This document shows positions 17,269-26,237 of a stretch of 62,223 nt of DNA, piece after piece. A model generated the notes under the pieces. That model was not told the DNA's origin. It worked only from the letters and a program-made list of their open reading frames with translations, and made no database searches. Position 1 is the stretch's first letter. The number at the start of each line of letters is the position of its first letter. The position numbers were made by a program, and so were the translations under genes. Origin of the DNA: Peptoniphilus rachelemmaiella (GTDB lineage Bacteria > Bacillota > Clostridia > Tissierellales > Peptoniphilaceae); NCBI RefSeq assembly GCF_943169845.1, contig NZ_CALPBW010000012.1, positions 1,935 to 64,157 of the forward strand, given 5' to 3'.

Positions 17269-18266
17269 TGAAGAAAGTGACCTTGATCCCCGGCGACGGC
17301 ATCGGCCCGGAAATCGCCGCAGCGGTAAAAAAAGTGTTTGAGGCCATGAAGGTGCCCGTGGTTTTCGAAGAAGTGAACGCGGGCAAAGCGGTCTTTGAAA
17401 AAGAAGGCACCTACTTGCCCGATGCCCTCTTCCAATCCCTGGAGCGAAATAAAATCGCCTTAAAAGGCCCCATTACCACCCCCATCGGCCACGGTTTCAG
17501 AAGCCTCAATGTGGAGCTTCGGAAAAAATACGATCTCTACCAAAACATTCGGCCCATTAAGCCCGCCGCCGATCTTCCCATGAAGTTCGACGACGTGGAC
17601 ATGGTGCTCTTTCGGGAAAACACGGAAGATCTCTACACCGGCGTGGAGGAAGTGATCTCAGAAAATGAAGCCCACTCCATTAAAATCATTACACGGGACA
17701 AATCGGAGCGGATCATTCGCGCGGCTTTCGACTACGCCGCGGCCAACAAGCGCCGCTCCGTCGCCGTGGTCACCAAGGCCAACATTATGAAAGCCACCGA
17801 CGGTTTGTTTTTAGACGTAGCGCGAGACGTGGCGAAGGACTACGATGTGCCCATGAAGGAAATCCTCGTGGACAACATGGCCATGCAAATGGTGATGAAT
17901 CCCGGTCAGTTTGACGTTATCGTCACGGAAAACCTTTACGGCGATATTCTTTCCGACTTAGGCGCCGGACTCATCGGCGGTTTGGGCATGATTCCCGGCA
18001 TGAACAAGGGCAAGGACATGGCCATTTACGAATCCGTTCACGGCTCGGCCCCGGACATTCAAGGCAAGGGCATCGCCAATCCCACGGCCATGCTTCTCAC
18101 CGCCTGCTTAATGCTCGACGACATCGGCGAAGGACCGTCGGCTGAAAAAATTCGCCGGGCCATTCACGACGTCTTGTCCGATCCCGACACCCGCACGGTG
18201 GATCTCGGCGGCAGCTTAAGCACCGAGGCCTATGTAGACGCTTTAATAGAAAGAGTAGGTGTGTGA
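17268..18266 (+). CDS. Isocitrate dehydrogenase, NAD-type short form
   Basis: 332 residues of the isocitrate/isopropylmalate dehydrogenase family: IPGDGIGPEIAAAVKKV at the N-terminus, substrate-binding RENTEDLYTGVE, catalytic NLYGDILSDLGAGLIGG and the nucleotide-site segment ESVHGSAPDIQGKGIANP. The length matches the NAD-dependent IDH3-like form rather than the ~415-residue E. coli Icd. It converts isocitrate to 2-oxoglutarate and CO2. The start ATG overlaps the aconitase TAA (TAATG), and its own TGA overlaps the citrate synthase start, so the three proteins are translationally coupled. Isopropylmalate dehydrogenase is excluded mainly by context. Confidence 0.9.
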   Translation: MKKVTLIPGDGIGPEIAAAVKKVFEAMKVPVVFEEVNAGKAVFEKEGTYLPDALFQSLERNKIALKGPITTPIGHGFRSLNVELRKKYDLYQNIRPIKPAADLPMKFDDVDMVLFRENTEDLYTGVEEVISENEAHSIKIITRDKSERIIRAAFDYAAANKRRSVAVVTKANIMKATDGLFLDVARDVAKDYDVPMKEILVDNMAMQMVMNPGQFDVIVTENLYGDILSDLGAGLIGGLGMIPGMNKGKDMAIYESVHGSAPDIQGKGIANPTAMLLTACLMLDDIGEGPSAEKIRRAIHDVLSDPDTRTVDLGGSLSTEAYVDALIERVGV

Positions 18267-19624
18267 TGCTCAATCAGAAAATGGACCCCCGCCTGGACGA
18301 TCTGGCGGAAAAGATTACGAAGCGCGACACCATTAATCGCGAGCTCTATTCCAAGTACAATGTGAAACACGGCCTGCGCGATGCCGAAGGCACCGGCGTC
18401 CTCGTAGGCATTACCCGCATCGGTTACGTCACCGGCTACGAAAAAATCGACGGCAAAAAAGTCCCTATGGAAGGGGATCTGCTCTATCGGGGCTATTCCG
18501 TGAAGGACATGGTGCATGATTTTAAAGCGACCAATCGCTTCGGCTACGAAGAAGTAGCCTACACTTTGCTCTTCGGCAATTTGCCCACGAAAAAAGATTT
18601 GAATTTCTTCAAGGGCCTCTTGCGGGAAGAGCGGTCTCTGCCGAGAAATTACCTGGAAGATACGATCCTGAAAGTGCCGGGGCGCGACGTCATGAACAAA
18701 ATGATGCGCTCCACTTTGTGTCTGTACTCCTACGATGCGGAGCCCGACGGCACCTCCACGGCCAATGTGCTTCGCCAAAGCGTAAGCCTTCTCGCCAAGA
18801 CGCCCCTGATTATGGCGTATAATTACCAAGCCAAGAAACACTACATCGACGGAGACAGCCTGGTCATCCATTACCCGGACAGCGACATGTCCACGGCGGA
18901 AATGATTCTGTCCCTGATTCGGAAAAATTCCGACTACACCGATGCCGAGGCCAAGATTTTAGACCTGATGCTCGTGCTTCACGCCGAACACGGCGGCGGG
19001 AACAACTCCACCTTCGCCACCCACGTGGTCTCCTCTTCGGGCACGGACACTTACAGCGCCATCGTCACGGCACTGGGCTCTTTGAAAGGGCCGCGCCACG
19101 GGGGCGCCAACCTCATGTGCTCCGCCATGCTCGACGACATCGCCTCCAATGTGCGGGACGTCCACAACGAAAACGACATCGAAGATTACCTGCGCCGCAT
19201 CTTAGGGGGCCAGGCCTTCGACGGCAAGGGCCTGATCTACGGCATCGGACACGCCGTCTACACCTTAAGCGACCCGCGGGCCGAACTCTTAAAGCAGCAG
19301 GCAAAGGTGTTGGCCGAAGAAAAAGGCTACAGCGATCAATACAATTTCATTCGCCTGGTGGAAGACATCGGCGGTCGCCTCTTGCAAGAGCGCAACAACA
19401 CAAGCTATCCCCTTACCGCCAACATCGACTTGTACTCGGGCCTGGTGTATCAAATGCTTGGGATCCCTCGGGACCTTTACACCCCACTTTTCGCCACCGC
19501 CCGCATGGCCGGCTGGTGCGCCCACCGTTTGGAACAAGTCCAAGACAAGAAAATCATTCGCCCGGCCTACGTCCACTTAAACTCCAGGAAAAAATACCTG
19601 TCCATGGACGACCGGACAAATTAA
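18266..19624 (+). CDS. Citrate synthase
   Basis: 452 residues from the ATG at 18266 (TGATG overlap; a GTG one codon upstream is the alternative). Active-site elements are HAEHGGGNN, GPRHGGANL, GIGHAVYTLSDPRA and the NIDLYSGLVY segment with the catalytic aspartate; FATARMAGWCAHRLEQ is near the C-terminus. The N-terminal extension (KRDTINRELYSKYNVKHGLR) is typical of clostridial citrate synthases. It condenses oxaloacetate and acetyl-CoA. No 2-oxoglutarate dehydrogenase is nearby, so the unit most likely supplies 2-oxoglutarate for glutamate synthesis. Ends in a strong terminator. Confidence 0.94.
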   Translation: MLNQKMDPRLDDLAEKITKRDTINRELYSKYNVKHGLRDAEGTGVLVGITRIGYVTGYEKIDGKKVPMEGDLLYRGYSVKDMVHDFKATNRFGYEEVAYTLLFGNLPTKKDLNFFKGLLREERSLPRNYLEDTILKVPGRDVMNKMMRSTLCLYSYDAEPDGTSTANVLRQSVSLLAKTPLIMAYNYQAKKHYIDGDSLVIHYPDSDMSTAEMILSLIRKNSDYTDAEAKILDLMLVLHAEHGGGNNSTFATHVVSSSGTDTYSAIVTALGSLKGPRHGGANLMCSAMLDDIASNVRDVHNENDIEDYLRRILGGQAFDGKGLIYGIGHAVYTLSDPRAELLKQQAKVLAEEKGYSDQYNFIRLVEDIGGRLLQERNNTSYPLTANIDLYSGLVYQMLGIPRDLYTPLFATARMAGWCAHRLEQVQDKKIIRPAYVHLNSRKKYLSMDDRTN

Positions 19625-19628
19625 AGGA

Positions 19629-19658
19629 ATCCCCTCGTAATATCGAGGGGATTTTTTC
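19629..19658 (+). terminator. Terminator of the citrate operon
   Basis: ATCCCCTCG / CGAGGGGAT stem, loop TAATAT, then six T. Confidence 0.95.
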
Positions 19659-19715
19659 TTTTCTCAAATAGTTAAATGAAGTTCGAAAAAAATACATGAG
19701 CAGCCGAGAATTTTA

Positions 19716-19744
19716 TAGACAAAAAAAGTCACGAGGCATACAAT
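19716..19744 (+). promoter_or_regulatory. Promoter of the ABC exporter operon
   Basis: TAGACA (19716-19721), 17-bp spacer, TACAAT (19739-19744). Confidence 0.65.
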
Positions 19745-19749
19745 TGTTT

Positions 19750-19764
19750 TGATAAAAAGTATCA
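19750..19764 (+). promoter_or_regulatory. Fur/PerR-like box at the ABC exporter start point
   Basis: TGATAAAAAGTATCA, an inverted repeat matching the 15-bp Fur-family consensus TGATAATNATTATCA at 12 of 14 defined positions. It covers the predicted transcription start, a repressing position. Confidence 0.55.
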
Positions 19765-19783
19765 TTTAATTAAGGAGGTTCTT

Positions 19784-20479
19784 ATGATTACCATTGACCA
19801 TCTACATAAAAGTTACGGCACGAAAAATCAACGGCTTCACGTATTAAAAGACGTGTCTTTTACGCTGCCCGAAGGAAGCCTGGCCTGTCTCTTGGGCCCC
19901 TCCGGCTCGGGAAAATCCACCTTGCTGAATATTTTAGGAGGCATTGAAACCGTCGACGAAGGCGAAATTATCGTAAACGGCGCCCGATTGTCCCATATGA
20001 ATAAAAAGGAACTGGAGCGCTATCGCAGAAAACAATTGGGCTTCGTCTTTCAATTTTATAATTTAGTGGAAAATTTAACCGTCCGAGAAAATATTCTGAC
20101 CGGCGCCTACCTTTCCGACGATCCTCTGAACGTGGACGCCTTGGCCGAGGAGCTTGGCATTGCCGATCAATTGCACAAATTCCCCTCGGAAATATCCGGC
20201 GGCCAAGCCCAGCGGGTGTCCATCGCCCGGGCCATGGCGAAAAAGCCGTCCCTCTTTATTTGCGACGAGCCCACCGGTGCCTTAGACTACGAAAGCGCCA
20301 AGGCGGTTTTGCACTTAATCGAAGACTTGAACAAAAAACACAAGACTACCATTCTTATAGCCACACACAACGAAGCCCTCGCTTCCATGTGCCACGTAAT
20401 TTTGCGCCTTCACGACGGCAGCTTAAAATCTTATGAAGAGAATAAACACATCCTCTCCGCCGAGGAGGTGCAATGGTAA
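19784..20479 (+). CDS. ABC transporter ATP-binding protein (MacB/LolD type)
   Basis: 231 residues with a complete ATPase domain: Walker A GPSGSGKST, Q-loop [14 protein letters not shown], signature SGGQAQRVSIARA, Walker [13 protein letters not shown] and H-loop ATHNE. The family powers FtsX-type permeases that export peptides or lipoproteins, or respond to antimicrobial peptides. AAGGAGG precedes the ATG. Its stop overlaps the permease start (TAATG), so the two are coupled. The upstream Fur/PerR-like box hints at control by metal or peroxide. Confidence 0.93.
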   Translation: MITIDHLHKSYGTKNQRLHVLKDVSFTLPEGSLACLLGPSGSGKSTLLNILGGIETVDEGEIIVNGARLSHMNKKELERYRRKQLGFVFQFYNLVENLTVRENILTGAYLSDDPLNVDALAEELGIADQLHKFPSEISGGQAQRVSIARAMAKKPSLFICDEPTGALDYESAKAVLHLIEDLNKKHKTTILIATHNEALASMCHVILRLHDGSLKSYEENKHILSAEEVQW

Positions 20480-22740
20480 TGAAAAACCCCATTCACCGAC
20501 GGATTCTGCGGCTGTTTTTTAAAAAGCCCGGCACCTACTTGCCCCTTTTCCTCATTTCCCTTTTAACCGTCACTTTCACTTCCTCTTTTTTTATCAGCCA
20601 AAATTCCATTAAGCCCCTTTACTACAAGGGACTGCGGGAAAACAAAGTGGAAGACGGCCAATTTCTCATGGCGGATCCTTTAACGAAAAAGGCGAAGGAT
20701 GCCATTGAGAAAAGGGATTTGGATCTTGCGGAAAATTTTTATAAAGACGTTCCCTTCCGCATTCCCGGCGACGAAGATAAGCGGCAAAAAACACTTCGCA
20801 CCTTTATCAACCGGGAAAAAATCGACACCGCCGCCATTCACGCCGGCCGATTGCCTGTGAAAAAAGGAGAGATTGCCATTGCCGCCAACTTGGCCAAGGC
20901 GAGCGATCTTCGCCTCGGCGATACCCTTCGCCTCCATGGCACAGATTACAAGATTACGGCCTTGGTGGCCACGCCGGATTACTCCACGATTTTAAAGACC
21001 CAAGGGGATTTGGCCATGGACACCACGCATTTTTCCGTGGCCTTTGTCACGAAGGATGCCTTCGATTCCATGAAGGAAAAAACCAATTACCTCTACGTCT
21101 ACAGAAACCACGCCCGCCTGTCTGAAAATGCAGCGCGAGATAAATTCGAAGACATTCTCGCCGATGCGGAAACGTCGGGCCCCGTCATCGGCGCCACCAC
21201 CTTCTACGACAACCGCTGCATCCAATACTTTATCGACGACATGGGCGGCGATGTGCCCATGATGATGATTACCATGGTGCTTCTGTTTATATCCCTGGGC
21301 TTTATCAGCGCCCTGCAAACCCGAGGCCTGTTGCGGGAAGAAGCGCCGGTGATCGGCACCCTCCTCGCCATGGGCTACGAGACGAAAGATTTGATACGCC
21401 ACTACAGCCTCATCCCTACCTGCCTCACGATTTTCGCGGGGGTGGCGGGCAATATTATCGCCTATGTGAAGGGCTACAAGCTCTACGCCGACCTTTACTA
21501 CACATCTTATAATCTGCCGCCCTTTGTGCCCGTTCTTTCGCTGAAGGCCTTTGCCTTAACCACCTTGATTCCCCTGGGCATCATTTGGCTGGTCAATCGC
21601 CTGCTTCTCATGCGCTACTTTCGCCTGTCGCCCCTACGCTTTCTGCGGCGGGAATTTTACCGCAAAAAAAGAAAAAAAGCCCCCTCTCTGGAAAACTTTT
21701 CCTTTATGCACGCCGCCCGCCTTCGCATCTTGTCGGAAAACCGCCTGAATATCCTCGCCCTGTTCTTCGGCATGTTCATAGGCAATGTGCTTCTTCTCTT
21801 TTCCATGGCCATGGGCCCTATGTTTGACGACTACATGGATTCCATAAAAAAAGACATGAAGTACAATTACACCTACTTGGTAAAGGCGCCGGATCCCGCC
21901 ATTGACGCCGACAAAGGCTTAAGCCTTACGGTGGATTACAAAAAGGGCGACGACAAAAGTGATCTGAATCTGCTCGGTCCGGACAAAGACACGGCCTACA
22001 AAAAAGATCTGCCTTCAACCATGGGAGCAAACGACGTGGTGATCTCCACAGGCCTCGCCCAACGGGACAAATTAAAACCGGGGGATGAAATCACCGTCAA
22101 GCTTCCCCGATGGAAAAACTACAAACGATTAAAAATCGTCGCCATTGCCCACGACATTCACTCCGTTCAGGCATTGATGCCCATGGATGCGCTAAACAAA
22201 TTTATCGACAAAGATGCAAAGAATTTCAATCTCTACTGGTCGCAAAAGCCCCTGCACGTAGACGACGACCGACTCATTACCACCATCGATCGGGAAAAAA
22301 TCGGCTCATACTTGGACGCCTTTTTAGAGAATTTCGGCGGCGCCCTACTTACCACCCGCATTCTGGCCATGGTATTCTACTTTACTCTAGTCTACACCGT
22401 GAGCAAGTTGATCTTGGAAAAATCCCAAAAAGATATTTGCTACCTGAAAATTTTCGGCTACGGAGACAGGGAAGTGGCATCCGTTTATCTCTTGGGCATG
22501 GGAATCGCCGTGGCGCTCTTTTATCCCCTGAGCCTGCCTCTCTTCGATCCTCTGGTGCGCTACCTCTTCGCCCTGTCCATTTCGAAGCTTTCCGTCTACA
22601 TGGAGCCACACTTCGCAGCCAAAAGTTATCTCGCCATTTATGCCTCGGACCTCGCTGTCTTTGCTGCCGCCCAGGCCCTGAGCCGCAGAAAGATTAAGGG
22701 CTTGAATATGGTGGAAGAATTAAAAAAAGTCAGTGGCTGA
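20479..22740 (+). CDS. FtsX-type ABC transporter permease
   Basis: About 753 residues; the ATG at 20479 overlaps the ATPase stop and stands 10 nt from GGAGG (an in-frame ATG at 20473 is too close to it). The N-terminal helix (YLPLFLISLLTVTFTSSFF) is followed by a ~200-residue extracellular domain, a three-helix FtsX block (about 255-395), a second extracellular domain after YNYTYLVKAPDP, and a final FtsX block. Two FtsX blocks with large external domains is the MacB/BceB-like layout of transporters that move or sense hydrophobic peptides. No two-component system is adjacent. The substrate is unknown. Confidence 0.88.
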   Translation: MKNPIHRRILRLFFKKPGTYLPLFLISLLTVTFTSSFFISQNSIKPLYYKGLRENKVEDGQFLMADPLTKKAKDAIEKRDLDLAENFYKDVPFRIPGDEDKRQKTLRTFINREKIDTAAIHAGRLPVKKGEIAIAANLAKASDLRLGDTLRLHGTDYKITALVATPDYSTILKTQGDLAMDTTHFSVAFVTKDAFDSMKEKTNYLYVYRNHARLSENAARDKFEDILADAETSGPVIGATTFYDNRCIQYFIDDMGGDVPMMMITMVLLFISLGFISALQTRGLLREEAPVIGTLLAMGYETKDLIRHYSLIPTCLTIFAGVAGNIIAYVKGYKLYADLYYTSYNLPPFVPVLSLKAFALTTLIPLGIIWLVNRLLLMRYFRLSPLRFLRREFYRKKRKKAPSLENFSFMHAARLRILSENRLNILALFFGMFIGNVLLLFSMAMGPMFDDYMDSIKKDMKYNYTYLVKAPDPAIDADKGLSLTVDYKKGDDKSDLNLLGPDKDTAYKKDLPSTMGANDVVISTGLAQRDKLKPGDEITVKLPRWKNYKRLKIVAIAHDIHSVQALMPMDALNKFIDKDAKNFNLYWSQKPLHVDDDRLITTIDREKIGSYLDAFLENFGGALLTTRILAMVFYFTLVYTVSKLILEKSQKDICYLKIFGYGDREVASVYLLGMGIAVALFYPLSLPLFDPLVRYLFALSISKLSVYMEPHFAAKSYLAIYASDLAVFAAAQALSRRKIKGLNMVEELKKVSG

Positions 22741-22754
22741 AAAGTGGCCCGTGT

Positions 22755-22783
22755 TTGACTTTTCCTTTTTAACTGATTATACT
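22755..22783 (+). promoter_or_regulatory. ahpC promoter
   Basis: TTGACT (22755-22760), 17-bp spacer, TATACT (22778-22783). Confidence 0.85.
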
Positions 22784-22788
22784 TATCA
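22774..22788 (+). promoter_or_regulatory. PerR/Fur-like box over the ahpC -10
   Basis: TGATTATACTTATCA matches TGATAATNATTATCA at 12 of 14 defined positions and overlaps the -10 box. Repression by PerR, relieved by peroxide, is the usual control of ahpC in Firmicutes. Confidence 0.65.
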
Positions 22789-22833
22789 TTAGCAAGATAC
22801 AGTATGATTTTTAGAAGATATAAGGAGAAAATT

Positions 22834-23403
22834 ATGGCTTTAATAGGAAAAACATTACCCGAGTTTAAACTCGACGCCTATAATCCGGCAAAGGATGAAT
22901 TTGTAACAGTGTCTAACGACGATATGAAGGGTTCTTACACTGTACTCATCTTCTACCCTGCCGACTTTACTTTTGTTTGCCCCACGGAGCTTGAAGATAT
23001 GCAAGAATCCTATGACGAATTAAAATCCCTGGGCGCCGAAGTCTATTCGGTTTCCGTGGATACCCACTTCGTTCACAAAGCTTGGCACGACAATTCGGAA
23101 GCCATCAGCAAGATCCAATACACCATGATCGGCGATTCCAACAAAGAGCTCACGAGAGAGCTCGGTCTTCTCGACGACTCGGGCAAGGCCCACCGCGCCA
23201 CCTTGGTCATCGATCCGGACAATGTGATTCAAACCGTTGAAATCAATGCCGACGGCATCGGCAGAAAAGCCAATGTCAACATTAACAAGGTGAAAGCGGC
23301 CAAATACGTCGCCGAACACCCCGGTGAAGCTTGCCCCGCCAAATGGGAAAGCGAAGCAGACGCTACCCTGACGCCGGGACTGGACCTGGTAGGTAAAATC
23401 TAA
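22834..23403 (+). CDS. ahpC: Alkyl hydroperoxide reductase subunit C (typical 2-Cys peroxiredoxin)
   Basis: 189 residues from the ATG at 22834, chosen for the AAGGAG just upstream; the frame extends to 22804 without a site. Peroxidatic Cys49 lies in [13 protein letters not shown] and resolving Cys167 in EACPAKWE, the typical AhpC decamer type. It reduces hydrogen peroxide and organic peroxides and is recycled by AhpF, encoded 1 bp downstream. Strong promoter with a PerR-like operator. Confidence 0.96.
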   Translation: MALIGKTLPEFKLDAYNPAKDEFVTVSNDDMKGSYTVLIFYPADFTFVCPTELEDMQESYDELKSLGAEVYSVSVDTHFVHKAWHDNSEAISKIQYTMIGDSNKELTRELGLLDDSGKAHRATLVIDPDNVIQTVEINADGIGRKANVNINKVKAAKYVAEHPGEACPAKWESEADATLTPGLDLVGKI

Positions 23404-23404
23404 T

Positions 23405-24940
23405 ATGTTAGATACAAATCTAAAGAACCAGTTGGCCCAATATTTTGACCTCTTGAAAACAGAGGTCACTATTGGGCTTTCTGCGAATAATGACGACGAA
23501 AATTGCAAGAAGGTTCGGGAATTTGTCGAAGAAGTGGCGGCCTTGTCGGACAAAATCACCTTGGTGGAGAAAGAGCTGACCTACACGCCTTCCTTCGAAA
23601 TCAAGGGGAGCTTCGAGCACGGCAGAATCGTCTTCGCCGGCCTTCCCTTGGGCCACGAATTCGCCTCCTTCGCCCTGGCCATGCTCCAGGCAGGTGGAGT
23701 CGCGCCGAAAATCGACGCTTCCGATAAGAAGCGCATCGAAGGTCTGGCGCCGGCGGATTTCGAAACCGTCGTGTCCCTTTCCTGCCACAACTGCCCCGAC
23801 GTGGTACAGTCCTTAAACATTATGGCCATCGTCAATCCGAAGATCAACCACACCATGATCGACGGCGGCAGCTTCCAAGACCTGGCGGAATCCAGAGATG
23901 TCCTCGCCGTGCCCGCCATTTTTAAAGACGGCGACTTTTTCGAAGGGGGCAAACAGTCCCTTTCAAGCCTTTTGGAAAAGCTGGGCAGCAAAGTGGACAA
24001 AGAGGAATTTAAGGACAAGCCCCTTTTCGATACCCTGATTATCGGCGGCGGCCCTGCAGCAGCGACAGCCGCCATTTACGCCGCGAGAAAGGGCATTAAA
24101 ACCGGCCTCCTCGCCAGCGAATTCGGCGGTCAGGTGAAAGAGACCCTGTCCATCGAAAACATTCCCGGCTTTAAATACACGGAAGGCCCCGACTTCATGG
24201 ATCAAATGCAGGCCCAGGTCACGGCGCTGGATGTAGACATTATGACCGGCGTCCTCGCCGACGGCATCAAATCCCTCGACGACAAGGTGGAGGTGAGCCT
24301 GGATAACGGCGCCAAGCTTTTTGCCAAAACGGTGATTATTGCCACCGGCGCCCGTTGGCGGCTCATCGGCATTCCCGGCGAAACGGAATTCAGAAACAAA
24401 GGCGTCGCCTATTGTACCCACTGCGACGGCCCCCTCTTTAAGGGGAAAAATGTTGCCGTCATCGGCGGCGGCAACTCCGGCATCGAGGCGGCCATCGATT
24501 TGGCGGGCCTCGCCAAAGACGTTACCGTGCTGGAATTTTTGCCGGATCTAAAGGCCGACGATGCCCTCTTGAAGAAACTAAAGACCCTCTCCAATGTGAC
24601 GGTCATCACCAATGCCCAAACCACGGGCCTTTACGGCGACGGCAAAGTGGAAAAACTCGCCTACACGGATCGGATCAGCGGCAAGGCCGAGGAGATCCCC
24701 ATTTCCGGCTGCTTTATTCAAGTGGGTCTGGTGCCCAATACGGAATGGCTAAAAGATTCCGGCCTAAATCTTTCCGACAGAGGCGAAATCCTCATCGGCA
24801 AAGACGGATCGACCAATGTGAAACGCGTGTTTGCCGCCGGCGACGTTTCAGACACCCTCTATAAGCAAATCGTCATCGCCGCCGGAAGCGGTGCCACCGC
24901 CGCCCTCGGCGCCTACAACTACCTTATGGTCAATGAATAA
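23405..24940 (+). CDS. ahpF: AhpF-type NAD(P)H:peroxiredoxin reductase
   Basis: 511-residue flavoprotein. An N-terminal tandem thioredoxin-like domain has a CHNC redox pair (Cys127, Cys130). A thioredoxin-reductase-like body follows, with FAD motif IIGGGPAAATAAIYAARKG near 212, redox pair CTHC (Cys337, Cys340) and the NAD(P)-binding VIGGGNSGIEAAIDLAG. It passes electrons from NAD(P)H to AhpC. The start follows the ahpC stop by one base, with only a weak AGGT before it, so translation probably depends on ahpC. Confidence 0.95.
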   Translation: MLDTNLKNQLAQYFDLLKTEVTIGLSANNDDENCKKVREFVEEVAALSDKITLVEKELTYTPSFEIKGSFEHGRIVFAGLPLGHEFASFALAMLQAGGVAPKIDASDKKRIEGLAPADFETVVSLSCHNCPDVVQSLNIMAIVNPKINHTMIDGGSFQDLAESRDVLAVPAIFKDGDFFEGGKQSLSSLLEKLGSKVDKEEFKDKPLFDTLIIGGGPAAATAAIYAARKGIKTGLLASEFGGQVKETLSIENIPGFKYTEGPDFMDQMQAQVTALDVDIMTGVLADGIKSLDDKVEVSLDNGAKLFAKTVIIATGARWRLIGIPGETEFRNKGVAYCTHCDGPLFKGKNVAVIGGGNSGIEAAIDLAGLAKDVTVLEFLPDLKADDALLKKLKTLSNVTVITNAQTTGLYGDGKVEKLAYTDRISGKAEEIPISGCFIQVGLVPNTEWLKDSGLNLSDRGEILIGKDGSTNVKRVFAAGDVSDTLYKQIVIAAGSGATAALGAYNYLMVNE

Positions 24941-24970
24941 AATAAAAAAGGTTCTCTATTAACCCTTGAA

Positions 24971-24998
24971 GAGCTCGGTGAAAACCGGGCTCCTTTTT
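24971..24998 (+). terminator. Terminator of ahpCF
   Basis: GAGCTCGGT / ACCGGGCTC stem with GAAA loop, then T5. Confidence 0.9.
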
Positions 24999-25077
24999 CG
25001 TGCGCTTTAACATGAAACAATCCATTGAGGACTTAATCCCCATGGAAAGTTTAAAGCCATTTTGTATTTATCCCACC

Positions 25078-25100
25078 AAAAAAGCCCCTGTAGGGGCTTC
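25078..25100 (-). terminator. Terminator of pyrF-pyrE-ykvA
   Basis: GAAGCCCC / GGGGCTTT stem, 4-nt loop, T-run on the minus strand. Confidence 0.9.
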
Positions 25101-25125
25101 CTTCGTTTATATATTGTTCGAAAAA

Positions 25126-25611
25126 CTATTCGTCGTAGTCGATGACCTCATAGCCCTCGAGATCCGGCGCCTCTTCCATGGTCATGCCGTAGACATCGTC
25201 CCCGTCATAATCATAGAAATCATCGGCGACCTCCGCTTCCTCTTCCCGCCACGCTTCGTAGGCCTTGATCTCGCCGTCGAGCTTTTTAAAGACATACATC
25301 AATACGCCCATATCGTCGGCAAAGCCGATGGCGAAGAGAAAGTCCGGCAAGATGTCCATGGGATTCACCAGATAAATGAGCCCTGCCACGATGAAAAGGA
25401 GGTTTCGCTTCTTCAGGCCCCGATAGCGCCCGGTGATCGCATCTTTCGCGAGCCTCGCCAGAAGCAGGCCTTCTTTTTTTACGCGGCCCAATTTGCCCTC
25501 GCCCTTTAACAGGGAGAAACTCTCTTTGGCGAGCTTTTCCATGCGCTCGGGGTCGGAGACGATTTTCTTCGCCCGAGGCAGGTATTTAAACAGGACCTTG
25601 GCCCAGTTCAT
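25126..25611 (-). CDS. YkvA-family (DUF1232) membrane-associated protein
   Basis: 161 residues. The DUF1232 core, about residues 73-105, contains the hydrophobic YLVNPMDILPDFLFAIGF segment and then DDMGVL. The C-terminus is strongly acidic and tyrosine-rich (DDFYDYDGDDVYGM). The function of the family is unknown. The ATG shares a base with the pyrE stop (TAATG on the minus strand), so it is translated with the pyrimidine genes, although nothing in the sequence ties it to that pathway. Confidence 0.8.
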   Translation of the reverse strand: MNWAKVLFKYLPRAKKIVSDPERMEKLAKESFSLLKGEGKLGRVKKEGLLLARLAKDAITGRYRGLKKRNLLFIVAGLIYLVNPMDILPDFLFAIGFADDMGVLMYVFKKLDGEIKAYEAWREEEAEVADDFYDYDGDDVYGMTMEEAPDLEGYEVIDYDE

Positions 25612-26237
25612 TACTTATACCAACTTTCGTCGTAGGGATCTTTGCGCCACAGGTTCAGGCGGTCTTTTTCCTCTTCGCTTAAATCGCCGCGGGCCACGGC
25701 CACTTCCGCCAGTTCCGGGAAGGTGGCGAGGGATGCGTGTTTAAAGCCGGAGGCCGCGAAGTTTTCTTCCGCCGCCTTTAATTCGTAGCTGAAAATGGAC
25801 ACGATGCCCACGACCTTAAGGCCTTCCGCTTCGCAGGCCTTGGCGGCATCGATGGAGCTTCCGCCAGTGGAGAAGAGATCTTCCACCACTACCACTTTTT
25901 CTCCCTCTTTAAAGGCCCCTTCGATGCGCTTGTTTTTGCCGTGGTCCTTGGCCTTGGAGCGAATAAAACCCGAGGGCATATCCAAAATCCAGGAGATATA
26001 AGAGGCGTGGGGAATGCCCGCCGTGGCCGTGCCGAGAACGGCTTCGGCTTCGGGAAATTCCCGCTTCACCAACGCCGCCAAGGCTTCTTCGATGACCTTT
26101 CTCGCTTCGGGATAGGAAAGAATCAGGCGATTGTCGCAGTAAATGGGGCTCTTGATCCCCGAGGCCCAGGTAAAGGGCGCTTTCGGCGACAAGCTGACGG
26201 CGCCGATATCTAATAAGTGTTCGCATACGGCTTTCAT
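25611..26237 (-). CDS. pyrE: Orotate phosphoribosyltransferase
   Basis: 208 residues with the PRPP-binding loop VVVVEDLFSTGGSSIDA near 115-131 and the N-terminal SGIKSPIYCDNR loop. It makes orotidine 5'-phosphate from orotate and PRPP. The preceding pyrF gene overlaps its start by four bases (ATGA), so the last two steps of UMP synthesis are coupled. No PyrR-type attenuator was seen in the short leader. Confidence 0.95.
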   Translation of the reverse strand: MKAVCEHLLDIGAVSLSPKAPFTWASGIKSPIYCDNRLILSYPEARKVIEEALAALVKREFPEAEAVLGTATAGIPHASYISWILDMPSGFIRSKAKDHGKNKRIEGAFKEGEKVVVVEDLFSTGGSSIDAAKACEAEGLKVVGIVSIFSYELKAAEENFAASGFKHASLATFPELAEVAVARGDLSEEEKDRLNLWRKDPYDESWYK

